In this document: piece by piece, positions 52,602-62,400 of the stretch
Layout of the letters: every line of letters starts with the position of its first letter
Numbering within the stretch: the first letter of the stretch is position 1
Assembly: GCF_003217295.1 (NCBI RefSeq)
Contig: NZ_QJTJ01000004.1
Coordinates: 162,513 to 226,512, forward strand
DNA: 64,000 bases
Direction: 5' to 3'
DNA from: Ureibacillus chungkukjangi
Lineage (GTDB): Bacteria; Bacillota; Bacilli; Bacillales_A; Planococcaceae
Program-made: the position numbers and the translations under genes
Notes under the pieces: generated by a model
Databases searched by the model: none
What the model was told of the DNA's origin: nothing
What the model saw: the letters and a program-made list of their open reading frames with translations, nothing else

Positions 52602-55600
52602 AAAAAAACTAGACGTAACATGGACTGACGAGCAGTGGAAGGCGATTTGGGCTACAGGTCAGGATACGCTAGTTTCAGCAGCAGCGGGCTCTGGTAAAAC
52701 AGCAGTACTTATAAATCGAATGATAGAAAAGGTAATCTCAAACGAGAATCCCATAGATGTGGATGAACTCCTTGTTGTGACATTTACAAATGCCTCAGCA
52801 GCAGAAATGCGCCATCGTATGGCAGAGGCGTTAGAAAAAGAAATTGCCAAGGATCCTCGGAATCAGCATTTACGTCGCCAGCTAAGCTTAGTAAATAAAG
52901 CGCAAATTTCTACCTTGCATTCATTTTGCTTAGCTATAGTTCGCCAATATGCCTATCTAATCGAAATCGATCCTGGTTTTCGAATTGCTAACGAAGGAGA
53001 ATCCGCATTATTACGCGATGACGTCTTAGCAGAAGTATTAGAAGAAGCCTATGATCAGGATGACGAAGCTAAGGTAAATGCAGTGTATCGATTGGTGGAT
53101 AGCTTTACATCGGATCGTGATGACCAAGCCATTGAAACACTGATTAACAAGCTATATGAGACGTCAAGAGTCCATCCAGAGCCAACGAAATGGTTGCGTT
53201 CATTATCTGGACAATATGACTTGCCAGAAAATATCACTATTGATGAGCTTGCCTTTATAGAGCCATTGAAAAACTCCATAAGGTTCAGCTTAGAAGAAGC
53301 TCTTGCACACATCGAAGAAATGCGCCAGTATTCGTTAAAGCCAGATGGTCCAGCAGGCTATGGAGAAACGGCAATGCTAGATACAGCCATAATCGAGGAA
53401 GCAAAACGGATAATTACCCACCATACATGGCAAGAGGCATATGATTTTTTCAATACGTTAAAGTGGCCGGGCATAGCAAGAATACCAAAGGATAGCTGTG
53501 ATCCTGACCTCAAGGCAATGGGACAGAAAAAACGAGATCAAGCCAAAAAGATTGTAAACCAGCTGAAGGAAGCGTTCTTCCTGAGAAAACCAGAGCGACT
53601 GTTACAGGAAATTCGTTTAATGGCTCCAATTATTGATACATTGGTCGAGTTAACGGAGAGCTTCAGTGATAAATTTAAAGCAGCCAAGCTACAAAGAGGC
53701 CTAGTGGATTTTTCTGATTTAGAGCATTATGCCCTGGAAATTCTTACGGTAGAAGAGAATGGGAAGCTCCAGCCATCCCCAGTTGCATTAGATTTTAAAG
53801 ATAAGTTTAAAGAAGTGCTTGTCGATGAATATCAGGATACAAATATGCTTCAAGAGACGATTCTACAGCTGGTTAAAAGCGGTAGCGAATTCGATGGAAA
53901 CTTATTTATGGTGGGCGACGTAAAACAGTCCATCTATCGATTCCGACTTGCTGAGCCAATGTTATTTTTAAATAAATATACGCAATTTGAGGAAGAACCA
54001 GTTTCGAATGGCTTGAAAATAGATTTGAATGCAAACTTCCGTAGTCGAAAAGAGGTATTGCACGGGACAAACTTTGTTTTTGAACAAATAATGGGTGAGA
54101 CAGTTGGGGAAATCCACTACGATGAAAAGGCTGGACTTAAGCCAGGTGCTCCTTATAATGAAGTGGAAATGCCAATCGAACTGGCGATTATATATGAAGA
54201 AAATCCGGATGACTCATTGGAAGAAGCAGATGAAGACTTAGCCCCTGATATTGCCATGGAGGAAGAACTTCAGAAATCACAAGCAGAAGCGCGGTTTATT
54301 ATTAAACGAATCCGCGAGCTAATCGATAGTGGTGCAACGGTTTATGATGCAAAACAAAAGGACCCTGAAAAACGTGTTCGCCCAATGCAGTATAGCGATA
54401 TTGTGATATTAATGCGTTCAATGACTTGGTCCAATGATTTAGTCGAAGAGTTTAAATCAGCAGGCATTCCTTTATATGCTGAGTCCTCAAAGGGCTATTT
54501 CGAGGCACTAGAAGTTATGGTCATGCTAAATGTCTTACAGGTAGTCGATAATCCTTACCAAGACATTCCTTTAGCTTCTATTCTAAGAGCTCCATTTGTT
54601 GGCTGTACCGAAAATGAATTGGCTAAAATTCGTTTAGTTAATCGTAAAGCTCCTTATTACGATGCTGTGAAACAATTTGTTGAAGAAGAGCATACAGGTC
54701 TCGATACAAATACCGCTGAAAAATTACAACGTTTCTTAACTCAGCTTGAACATTGGAGAAATTTAGCACGCAGAGGCTCCTTATCTGATTTAATTTGGAA
54801 AATTTATATCGATACGAATTATTATGAAATGGTTGGTGCCATGACTAATGGGAAACAACGTCAGGCAAATTTAAGAACCTTGCACGACCGTGCCCTTATG
54901 TATGAGAAAACTTCCTTCCGAGGGCTGTTCCGTTTCTTACGCTTCATCGATCGTATGCGTTCTCGAGGCGATGATTTGGGAGTAGCCAAGTCCATTGGTG
55001 AGAAGGATGATGTAGTTCGACTCGTTACAATTCATTCCTCTAAAGGACTTGAGTATCCTGTTGTTTTTGTGGCTGGATTAGGACGCAGCTTTAATCAGAT
55101 GGATTTTAATAATTCGTACCTATTTGATCAGCAATTTGGATTAGCTGTAAAGGCGATTGACCCAGATGATCGAATTATGTATACATCACTTCCATTTTTA
55201 GCGATGAAAGAGAAGAAGATTCTTGAGTTAAAAGCAGAGGAAATGCGTGTTTTATATGTAGCCATGACAAGAGCAAAGGAAAGATTGATTCTAGTAGGTA
55301 CTGTGAAGGATTGGGAGAAGGTCAATGCCAAGTGGGCAGAGGTACAGCATCTGCCGACAGAGGTAATGCTGCCAGAATATTTACGTGCTCGAGCAAAAAA
55401 TTACTTAGATTGGATCGGTCCTGCGGTAGCTAGACATGAATGCTTTATAGCTTTAAGTCAAGAAGAGTACAAGCCGGTAGAGAATTCTTCTAAATGGGTG
55501 GTCACTCCTATTTCAAATACTTCCTTTATGAGTGCATTGCATTTTGAGGCGGAAGGGAAATCGACTGAGGAGGCAGCTCAAGAGGTGGATCAAGCATTAC

Positions 55601-56307
55601 TAGCTAAAATGCAGCTCCAATATAACACACCATATGCTCATGCTAGTGCAGTATCCAAAAAGTCTAAAACAAGTGTTTCAGAAATTAAACGAATTGAAAG
55701 TCTGCAACGCGAGGAAGAACCAGAGACACAAATTATGCATTTGAAATCAGTCACTGCGAAAAAAAGACCGCTATTTTTGCAGGAAAAGAAATTATCAGCA
55801 ACTGAAATTGGTACGGTCGTTCACACAGTGATGCAGCATATACCTCAGGAAGGCTTCTCTACTATTGATGAAATAGTAGCGTACTTGAATGTATTAGTAA
55901 AAAGAAATTTACTGACGGAAGATGAAATTCAAGTGGTTGACCCCGAAAAGGTCTATCAATTCTTTTTAAGTAATATTGGTCAGCGTTTTACTCGTGCCAA
56001 GCAATTGCATCGAGAGGTTCCGTTTACTTTAAGTATTGAGGATGAGGAGGGAGACTCACAGATTATTCAGGGGATTATTGACTGTTTAATTGAAGATGAG
56101 GATGGTAAGTGGATTCTGCTTGATTATAAAACAGACAAAATTCTCCCACAGTTTTCAGAGGAGCCCTATTTAACAAATGAAATGAAAAAACGCTATGGTG
56201 TTCAGTTAAGGATTTACACAGAGGCAATTGAATCGATTTTACAGGTAAAGGTCGATGAAAAAATACTTTATTTATATAATGCAGAGGCAGAAATCAGACT
56301 AGATTAG
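52582..56307 (+). CDS. addA: ATP-dependent helicase/nuclease subunit AddA
   Basis: The 1,241-residue UvrD-family protein has Walker A AAAGSGKTAVL near residue 38, the DEYQDTN box, VTIHSSKGLEYPVVFVAG (motif V region) and TRAKERLILVG (motif VI). The C-terminal RecB-type nuclease domain has LLDYKTDKI. It is the motor that drives AddAB along DNA. GAGAGGAG precedes the ATG inside addB. Confidence 0.97.
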   Translation: MGLSIPEKKLDVTWTDEQWKAIWATGQDTLVSAAAGSGKTAVLINRMIEKVISNENPIDVDELLVVTFTNASAAEMRHRMAEALEKEIAKDPRNQHLRRQLSLVNKAQISTLHSFCLAIVRQYAYLIEIDPGFRIANEGESALLRDDVLAEVLEEAYDQDDEAKVNAVYRLVDSFTSDRDDQAIETLINKLYETSRVHPEPTKWLRSLSGQYDLPENITIDELAFIEPLKNSIRFSLEEALAHIEEMRQYSLKPDGPAGYGETAMLDTAIIEEAKRIITHHTWQEAYDFFNTLKWPGIARIPKDSCDPDLKAMGQKKRDQAKKIVNQLKEAFFLRKPERLLQEIRLMAPIIDTLVELTESFSDKFKAAKLQRGLVDFSDLEHYALEILTVEENGKLQPSPVALDFKDKFKEVLVDEYQDTNMLQETILQLVKSGSEFDGNLFMVGDVKQSIYRFRLAEPMLFLNKYTQFEEEPVSNGLKIDLNANFRSRKEVLHGTNFVFEQIMGETVGEIHYDEKAGLKPGAPYNEVEMPIELAIIYEENPDDSLEEADEDLAPDIAMEEELQKSQAEARFIIKRIRELIDSGATVYDAKQKDPEKRVRPMQYSDIVILMRSMTWSNDLVEEFKSAGIPLYAESSKGYFEALEVMVMLNVLQVVDNPYQDIPLASILRAPFVGCTENELAKIRLVNRKAPYYDAVKQFVEEEHTGLDTNTAEKLQRFLTQLEHWRNLARRGSLSDLIWKIYIDTNYYEMVGAMTNGKQRQANLRTLHDRALMYEKTSFRGLFRFLRFIDRMRSRGDDLGVAKSIGEKDDVVRLVTIHSSKGLEYPVVFVAGLGRSFNQMDFNNSYLFDQQFGLAVKAIDPDDRIMYTSLPFLAMKEKKILELKAEEMRVLYVAMTRAKERLILVGTVKDWEKVNAKWAEVQHLPTEVMLPEYLRARAKNYLDWIGPAVARHECFIALSQEEYKPVENSSKWVVTPISNTSFMSALHFEAEGKSTEEAAQEVDQALLAKMQLQYNTPYAHASAVSKKSKTSVSEIKRIESLQREEEPETQIMHLKSVTAKKRPLFLQEKKLSATEIGTVVHTVMQHIPQEGFSTIDEIVAYLNVLVKRNLLTEDEIQVVDPEKVYQFFLSNIGQRFTRAKQLHREVPFTLSIEDEEGDSQIIQGIIDCLIEDEDGKWILLDYKTDKILPQFSEEPYLTNEMKKRYGVQLRIYTEAIESILQVKVDEKILYLYNAEAEIRLD

Positions 56308-56321
56308 CACTAAAGCATAAG

Positions 56322-56359
56322 AAGCCTATTAATTTTAAAAAAATTAATGGGCTTTTTTT
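56322..56359 (+). terminator. Terminator after addA
   Basis: AAGCCTATTAATTT and AAATTAATGGGCTT form a long stem with one wobble pair, followed by TTTTT. Confidence 0.85.
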
Positions 56360-56431
56360 CGAAAAAAGTGTTGGATAATCATGTAAAATAATAACAAGTT
56401 ATTATTTTTGTCAAAGAAAAGGAGAACCATA

Positions 56432-57586
56432 GTGAATTTTCAACCAACAGCTTTAAATGAGAGAGTTGACTCTCTAGATATTTTACGAGGATTTAGTTTA
56501 CTGGGAATTTTATTAGTAAACATGTTCGGATTTTATCTGCCACTGCCTCATATAGATTTAGGTAATTGGTTTACAGAAGCAAAGGATATTATTTGGCATC
56601 AAACCTTGGATATCTATGTACAAAGTAGCTTCTACCCATTATTTTCAATGTTATTTGGCTATGGGCTAGCCATGCAATTTATGAAGGCGGAAAAGACAGG
56701 TGCAAGCTTCTATAAATTTGCACCAAAACGATTAATTATTTTATTAATAATTGGTTTATTCCACGCCTTTTTCATCTGGTGGGGAGATATTTTAACAATG
56801 TATGCATTTTGTGGTTTTATTCTTCTTCTCTTCCTGCGCTTTGGAAGTGGCTGGCTGCTAACATTTGGGATAGTCATTAATGGAATCATGCAGGTATTCT
56901 TCATTGGCATGTTTTCGCTTCTTAGCGTGGCTAATTTAGAGGTTGAGGAGCCGGCTGTCGATATTACAATGATTAACAATGCCCTATCTGCCTATGGAAT
57001 TGGTAGCTGGACAGATGCTTTTCTCCAGAGGCTGGATGATCTAGCGCTTCAAATGGGGTTAGTAATGTGGATTACCTCGTTGCTGACGATCTTACCGTAT
57101 ATGCTAATCGGTGCAGCCTTCGCAAAATGGCGCTTAATCGAAAGAGGAAAAGAGTTAAAAATTCTATGGATTAGCTTAACAGTTATATGTTTAGCGCTGG
57201 GACTTTTCATTAAGAGCACACCGTTTATTTATAACAGTACTTATCTATTAGACTATTTAAAAGTATATGTAGGGGGGCCGATTCTTTCTATTGGCTATAT
57301 TGGCGTGGTAGTTTGTCTATGTATGATTCCAGTAATGCCAAAGCTGTTGAAGCCGTTAGCTAAAGCGGGCAGAATGTCACTAACGATTTACATTATGCAA
57401 TCGATTATTTGCACATTAATCTTCTATAATTTTGGATTCGGGTTATATGGTGAAGTGGACGTTCAAATGGGAACTTATATAGCGATTGGTCTATTTGTCA
57501 TTCAGGTCATTTTTGCAGAGCTTTGGTTTACTAAGTTTAAACAAGGCCCATTAGAGCTATTAGTAAAGAAATTAACTTATCGATAA
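56432..57586 (+). CDS. DUF418-family membrane protein
   Basis: A GTG seven bases after AAAAGGAG is the best start. The 384-residue protein begins ERVDSLDILRGFSLLGILLVNMFGF and has about ten helices; the last third (LAKAGRMSLTIYIMQSIICTLIFYNFGFGLYG) is the DUF418 signature found in YxaH/YeiB-like proteins. The family is an acyltransferase-like membrane group without a settled function. It stands alone behind the addA terminator. Confidence 0.85.
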   Translation: MNFQPTALNERVDSLDILRGFSLLGILLVNMFGFYLPLPHIDLGNWFTEAKDIIWHQTLDIYVQSSFYPLFSMLFGYGLAMQFMKAEKTGASFYKFAPKRLIILLIIGLFHAFFIWWGDILTMYAFCGFILLLFLRFGSGWLLTFGIVINGIMQVFFIGMFSLLSVANLEVEEPAVDITMINNALSAYGIGSWTDAFLQRLDDLALQMGLVMWITSLLTILPYMLIGAAFAKWRLIERGKELKILWISLTVICLALGLFIKSTPFIYNSTYLLDYLKVYVGGPILSIGYIGVVVCLCMIPVMPKLLKPLAKAGRMSLTIYIMQSIICTLIFYNFGFGLYGEVDVQMGTYIAIGLFVIQVIFAELWFTKFKQGPLELLVKKLTYR

Positions 57587-57791
57587 TCGTCGTAATTTAG
57601 AAAGATGGCAGAGTGGAATGTATTTGAAAATAGTAATTCTATTTCACTAAATTGCTAAAAATTTCTTGTCTGAAAAGTGAGCAATTTCAGAAAATTTGAT
57701 GTATGATGAAACTAATCTAGCATTTATTCGATATATTCTAAATATCGGAGAATGTAAAGACTACAAAGGAAAAAAGAAGGAGCCTTTATTT

Positions 57792-58694
57792 ATGAAGATT
57801 TTATCGTTCAAATTAAATGGAGAAGTGAAATTCGGTCCGAAAGTTAAAAAAGAGGAAGCGGTTTGGGATGTGCTAGCTATTCAAGAAGAGCTTAAAATTC
57901 TCCCTTCTTTTCCAAAACAAATTATTGATGGAATTACATTAGGTTTTGACTTTGTTGAACAAACTCGTAGATTAGTTGAAGCAGTAAAAAATACTGCAGA
58001 AGTTAATCAATATAAGCTAGCATTTTCTGAAATAGAGTGGCTATCACCTATTCCAAGAACACCAAAAAATATTTTATGTATCGGTAAAAATTATCAGGAT
58101 CATGCTAAAGAAATGGGAGCCGATGCGGCACCTGTAGACTTGGTCGTATTCACAAAATCATCAACTTCGATTGCAGCTGATGAACAAGTTCTGCCAATCC
58201 ATGAGGAAAAAACAAATTCTCTAGATTATGAAGGTGAGCTTGCTATCGTAATAGGAAAGAAAGGGAAGGATATCCCGAAAAAGCTTGCCTATGACTATAT
58301 TTTTGGCTATACAATCGCCAATGATATTACAGCACGTGATCTTCAAGATCGTCATAAACAATTTTTCTTAGGCAAAAGCTTAGAAGGCTCTTGTCCAATA
58401 GGTCCATATATCGTTTCAAAAGACGAAATTACTGATCCGCAAAATTTAACGGTTGTAACGAAAGTAAACGGGGAAGTGCGACAAAACGGCTCTACAAAAG
58501 ATATGGTATTCCCTATCGATGAGTTGGTAGCTACTCTTTCTCGCCATGTTACGCTTGAGCCAGGTGACATCATTCTAACAGGTACACCTGCTGGGGTAGG
58601 CAAAGGAATGAACCCTCCAACTTTCTTAAAGGCTGGAGATATAGTCAAGATTTCGATTCAGGGAATTGGAACTCTTTCCAATCGATTTGAATAG
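57792..58694 (+). CDS. Fumarylacetoacetate hydrolase family protein
   Basis: AAGAAGGAG precedes the ATG at 57792; earlier in-frame codons have no ribosome site. The 300-residue protein has the FAH C-terminal core (NILCIGKNYQDHAKEMG, LDYEGELAIVIGKKG with the metal-binding Glu pair, NDITARDLQ, and GDIILTGTPAGVGKG). B. subtilis YisK, encoded beside yisL, is the closest named relative; such enzymes are oxaloacetate decarboxylase or acylpyruvase-type hydrolases. The substrate here is not proven. Confidence 0.88.
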   Translation: MKILSFKLNGEVKFGPKVKKEEAVWDVLAIQEELKILPSFPKQIIDGITLGFDFVEQTRRLVEAVKNTAEVNQYKLAFSEIEWLSPIPRTPKNILCIGKNYQDHAKEMGADAAPVDLVVFTKSSTSIAADEQVLPIHEEKTNSLDYEGELAIVIGKKGKDIPKKLAYDYIFGYTIANDITARDLQDRHKQFFLGKSLEGSCPIGPYIVSKDEITDPQNLTVVTKVNGEVRQNGSTKDMVFPIDELVATLSRHVTLEPGDIILTGTPAGVGKGMNPPTFLKAGDIVKISIQGIGTLSNRFE

Positions 58695-58844
58695 AAATTC
58701 TTAATTTGTCTAGTAAATTGCCCTTGAAATCTTAAAAAATAGTTTTAAATTTGTACATTAAAGTAAATAGAGCCTAATATATTTGAATACCCAAACATGC
58801 ATATGGTAGGATATTGCTGACAAAGAAAAAAAGGTGGGAACAAG

Positions 58845-59210
58845 ATGGACTTTTTAACAAACTCAACACACTTACACATTACCACTTGGGTAGTTGCTTT
58901 AATACTATTTTTCGTGGCAGCAGTAGCTTCAAAATCTAAAGGGATTCATATGGCGTTACGTTTGTTCTATATTCTAATCATCATTACTGGTGGGGCATTA
59001 TTTATTGAAGCAATGGATTTTGGACAAGGCATGCTTTACGGGATTAAATTCCTATTAGGTATTTTAGTAATCGGTATGATGGAAATGGTTTTAGTACGTC
59101 AAGCTAAAAACAAACCAACAACAGTTTTCTGGATTATCTTTGCAATTTCTCTATTTGCAGTATTATATATGGGATTTGCATTACAAATGGGCTTCAATTT
59201 CTTAGCTTAA
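58845..59210 (+). CDS. yisL: YisL-family (UPF0344) membrane protein
   Basis: The 121-residue protein has four helices and matches YisL along its length (STHLHITTWVVALILFFVA, then SKGIHMALRLFYILIIITGG and MLYGIKFLLGILVIGMMEMVLV). Function is unknown. It follows the yisK-like gene, as in Bacillus. AAAAAGGTGGG precedes the ATG. Confidence 0.9.
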   Translation: MDFLTNSTHLHITTWVVALILFFVAAVASKSKGIHMALRLFYILIIITGGALFIEAMDFGQGMLYGIKFLLGILVIGMMEMVLVRQAKNKPTTVFWIIFAISLFAVLYMGFALQMGFNFLA

Positions 59211-59221
59211 TAATAAGCTCC

Positions 59222-59260
59222 AAAATCGCAGGGTACTTTTTGTACTTTGCGATTTTTTTT
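59222..59260 (+). terminator. Terminator after yisL
   Basis: AAAATCGCA and TGCGATTTT, with GTAC/GTAC pairing inside, are followed by eight T. Confidence 0.85.
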
Positions 59261-59344
59261 GATGAAATGTATTGGGGCTATTAAATGAAGAGAGAGTCGG
59301 TTTTGAGGTAATGTTGCATTGAAGGAGTAATGAAGAGAATCAAA

Positions 59345-60300
59345 TGCATTGAAGTTAGCGAAAGTTTGCTACGGTTGGAGCAGGTGGTAGTGTTCAATTG
59401 TACGAATGAGCCGATAATTGCGACGGTACAAGCAGGTGGTGCTGTTGAACTGTAGCACAGTGGGGAAGAATGAGACGGTACAAGCGAGTGGTACAGTTGA
59501 ACGGTAGTAAACAGAGGAATATTAAGACAATACAAGCGAATGAAGCCGCTGAACGGTAGCAAACAGAGGAACAATGCGACGATTCAAGCGAGTGGTATGG
59601 TTGAACGGTAGCAAAGCGGGGAACATTACGACAGTACAAGTAGGTGGCGCCGTTGAACGGTAGCAAAGCGGGGAACAATACGACGGTACAAGCGAGTGGT
59701 ACAGTTGGACGGTAGTAAAGTGAGGAATAATACGACGGTACAAGTAGATGGTGCCGCAGAACGGTAGCAAAGCGGGGAACAATACGACGGTACAAGCGAG
59801 TGGTACTGTTGAACGGTAGCAAAGCGGGGAACAATAAGACGTTACAAGCAAGTGGCGCCGTTGAACGGTAGCAAAGCGGGGAACAATAAGACGGTACAAG
59901 CAGGTGGCGCCGCAGAACGGTAGCAAAGCGGGGAACAATAAGACGATTCAAGCAAGTGGTACTGTTGAACGGTAGCAACAGAGGAACAATGCGACGATTC
60001 AAGCAAGTGGTACCGTTGAACGGTAGCAAAGTGAGGAACAATGCGACGGTACAAGCGAGTGGTACTGTTGAACGGTAGCAAACAGAGGAACAATGCGACG
60101 ATTCAAGCGAGTGGTACTGTTGAACGGTAGCAAAGCGGGGAACAATAAGACAGTTCATGCTAGTGAAAGCCCGCAATCGTAGCAAAACGAGAACCATTGC
60201 TTCCATCCAAGCAAGCGTCTCCCCCGCAATCGTAGTAAAACCAGAAACATTACAACCATCCAATCCCAATTCCCCCCACAACCGTAGCAAAAAGCCAAAC
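59345..60300. repeat. Array C: 52-bp tandem repeat, about 18 units
   Basis: The mark ACGGTAG occurs at 59501, 59553, 59605, 59657, 59709, 59761, 59813, 59865, 59917, 59969, 60020, 60072 and 60124: 52-bp steps, with one of 51. Decayed copies continue to both sides (59397, 59449; 60176, 60229, 60281). The unit resembles AACGGTAGCAAAGCGGGGA, then ACAATACGACGGTACAAGCG, then AGTGGTACTGTTG. No stop codons fall in several minus-strand frames, which yields long spurious ORFs. From 60301 to 60664 I see only the promoter-side leader of the next gene. Confidence 0.95.
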
Positions 60301-60664
60301 TCTACACTTCCCCCAACTCCTATACCTACTCCAACCAAGCAAATCAATCCTCAAAATGCACTTCAACACAACACGCCCACCATCTCCAAATTTAAATACA
60401 CAGTATTATACCCTCCAAGCTTACCGAAACTAAACTTCATACACCAAGGCAACACTGCATCCAAGTGACACGTTCACGTTTTTGTCGCATTTTCCAATGT
60501 AAATTGCTGATTTCCTAGTAAAAGATAGCAGAAGGTCTTTTCTTTTTGGTAAAATGGCGATGATATGTCTTTACTTCAGGGAGTTCTATAAGCATTGGAT
60601 GAGGTTAGAGCCTGGCAATTACAAAAAGTAAAAGCAAGGCGGATTTGATAGGAGAGGGATAATT

Positions 60665-62122
60665 TTGAAATTCACAAAATGGATAAGCATCACAGTGGCG
60701 TCAGCAATTGTTGCTGCATCATTTTCTTTGCCAGCTGTTGCAGCCGCACAAGAAACAAAAACAATTGCAGATGAAACGATATATGATTTATTGGTAGACC
60801 GTTATTTTAACTCGACTGCCGAAAATGATTACAATACAGATCCTAAGGATATTACTCAATTTGCTGGTGGTGACTTTGGCGGGTTAATTGATAAATTTTC
60901 ATTAATCACAGATATGGGCTATAGCATTGTGTCGTTGGGCTCTGTTTTCAAAACAGAAAAGTATGACGGGACAATGGTTACAAGCTATGAAGAAATTGAA
61001 CCGCATTTTGGTACAGCAGACGAGCTGGCGAATGTTATTAATACATATGCTAAGAGCAATGTAAAGGTAATGGTGGATTTCCCGCTAACAAATGTCAGCG
61101 AGAATCATGAATGGGCTCAGGATCCAGCAAAAGCTGAGTGGATTACAGGCTCCTCTGACGCGAGAGTACAGTGGGATTTACAAAATGAAGAAGTACAGCA
61201 GGCCTTACTTAACTCGGTAGTAGACTTTGTTTCCTCTTATAAATTTGGTGGCATTCGCTTAACTAATCTTGGTAACGCTGATACGGAATTTATAAATGAA
61301 TTAATTTCTGCTATTAAAGAAGTGAATGAGGATATTTACGTTATCTCTAATGAAGAAAGTGAGGCAACTTTTGATGCTAAATACTACTCAGAAACAACAG
61401 AAGCCTTCCGTAATGCTTACAAAAATGTAAACCAAGATTCATCTAATCTTTTAACTAATATTGAACCTTACGCGAACGGGGAAGAAGCACCTACGCAGCT
61501 AATGCTGGATAACGTCTTTACTGACCGCTTTACATTAACAGTAGAAGCTTACCCGCCAACTAGAACAAGACTAGGAATTGTCGCAACATTACTTTTACCG
61601 GGGGTACCTGTTACACAATATGGAACAGAGCTTATTATGAATGGTGAAGCTGGGGCAGAGGCACATCAGCTTTATAACTTCAAAACAGATGAAGAAATGA
61701 TAGACTTTATCGGGAATGTCCAAACCTTACGTTCACAATCTGAAACTTTAAGAGATGGTGGATACAAATTACTGAAAAATGACAGTGGGTTTTTAGTGTT
61801 TGAGCGTTATTCTGATACAGAAAGATGGATTGTTGTCATAAATAACACGGGGCAAACAACTCGATTTGATATATCAGAAGAAGAAATTGGTACAGGTAAA
61901 GAGCTTCGTGCCATGCTGGACAATGATACAATTCGTATGAATAAAAATGGAACTTACCCTATTGTACTTGATCGAGAAATCGTTGAAATTTTCCAGGTTA
62001 CGGAAGAAAAGGGTATAAATAAAGGCTATCTAGCAGCTCTAGCAGTGGTCTATTTATTATTTATCGCCTTTGTAATTGCGATTATTAAACGTGGTAAAAA
62101 AAGAAAATCCCAACAGCAATAG
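60665..62122 (+). CDS. GH13 amylase-like protein without catalytic residues, membrane-anchored
   Basis: A TTG after GGAGAGGG opens 485 residues: a signal peptide (to about 28), a GH13 (alpha-amylase-like) barrel, a C-terminal domain, and a membrane helix (about 455-475, YLAALAVVYLLFIAFVIAII) with a basic end. Strand and loop order follow the family, but the key residues are changed. Region II reads GGIRLTNLG, with Thr200 in place of the nucleophile Asp; region I reads VDFPLTNV, without the NH; and region IV reads EAYPPTRTR in place of NHD. It is therefore probably a non-enzymatic, surface-exposed binding protein. The gene's terminator carries an insertion sequence. Confidence 0.8.
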   Translation: MKFTKWISITVASAIVAASFSLPAVAAAQETKTIADETIYDLLVDRYFNSTAENDYNTDPKDITQFAGGDFGGLIDKFSLITDMGYSIVSLGSVFKTEKYDGTMVTSYEEIEPHFGTADELANVINTYAKSNVKVMVDFPLTNVSENHEWAQDPAKAEWITGSSDARVQWDLQNEEVQQALLNSVVDFVSSYKFGGIRLTNLGNADTEFINELISAIKEVNEDIYVISNEESEATFDAKYYSETTEAFRNAYKNVNQDSSNLLTNIEPYANGEEAPTQLMLDNVFTDRFTLTVEAYPPTRTRLGIVATLLLPGVPVTQYGTELIMNGEAGAEAHQLYNFKTDEEMIDFIGNVQTLRSQSETLRDGGYKLLKNDSGFLVFERYSDTERWIVVINNTGQTTRFDISEEEIGTGKELRAMLDNDTIRMNKNGTYPIVLDREIVEIFQVTEEKGINKGYLAALAVVYLLFIAFVIAIIKRGKKRKSQQQ

Positions 62123-62130
62123 ATAAAAAA

Positions 62131-62156
62131 GGTAAAATTACTCCGGTAATTTTACC
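62131..62156. repeat. 26-bp palindrome, left copy (target duplication)
   Basis: The 26 bases begin GGTAAAATTAC and end GTAATTTTACC around TCCG-type centre bases. An identical copy is at 63881-63906, directly outside the other end of the insertion sequence. It is preceded by AAAAAA. I read it as the stem of the amylase-gene terminator, duplicated on insertion. Confidence 0.9.
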
Positions 62157-62158
62157 TC

Positions 62159-62206
62159 AGACTGTAGACAAACTCGAAATTTCAAGTTTGCCTACAGTCT
62201 TTTTTC
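62159..62206 (+). terminator. Hairpin terminator inside left end of IS
   Basis: AGACTGTAG pairs with CTACAGTCT, with CAAACT/AAGTTTG inside, followed by TTTTTC. It includes most of the left inverted repeat and could stop transcription entering from the amylase gene. Confidence 0.75.
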
Positions 62207-62243
62207 TTTTAAAATAAAAGTAATAGTTTCTGAAATAGAGTTA

Positions 62244-62367
62244 GTTGATTTCCGTTTCGGCGGACGCTTTCCGCGGGCGTGGCCCAATCCTCCTCGTCGC
62301 TTTGCTCCTGCGGGGTATCGGCCTTCACGCTTTTCCCGCAGGAGTCGCCGCCTACACTACAATCAAC
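62244..62367. repeat. GC-rich structured block in IS leader
   Basis: GTTGATT (62244-62250) pairs with AATCAAC (62361-62367), and GGCGG (62259) with CCGCC (62349 region), enclosing about 110 bases that are far more GC-rich than the neighbours and contain CTCCTGCGGG and CCCGCAGGAG, also complementary. Blocks of this type are common in Bacillales genomes, often beside transposases. It precedes the transposase by 34 bases. It may be a conserved structured RNA or a repeat carried by the element. Confidence 0.7.
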
Positions 62368-62400
62368 TCCTTTCTAAATAAATGTCTGAGGTGAATGGAT

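Noticed and set aside
59394..60347. Minus-strand open frame of 317 codons, with two more overlapping ones
   Set aside because: It is a product of the stop-poor 52-bp array read through all three phases; no ribosome site, and the same pseudo-peptide appears in different frames.
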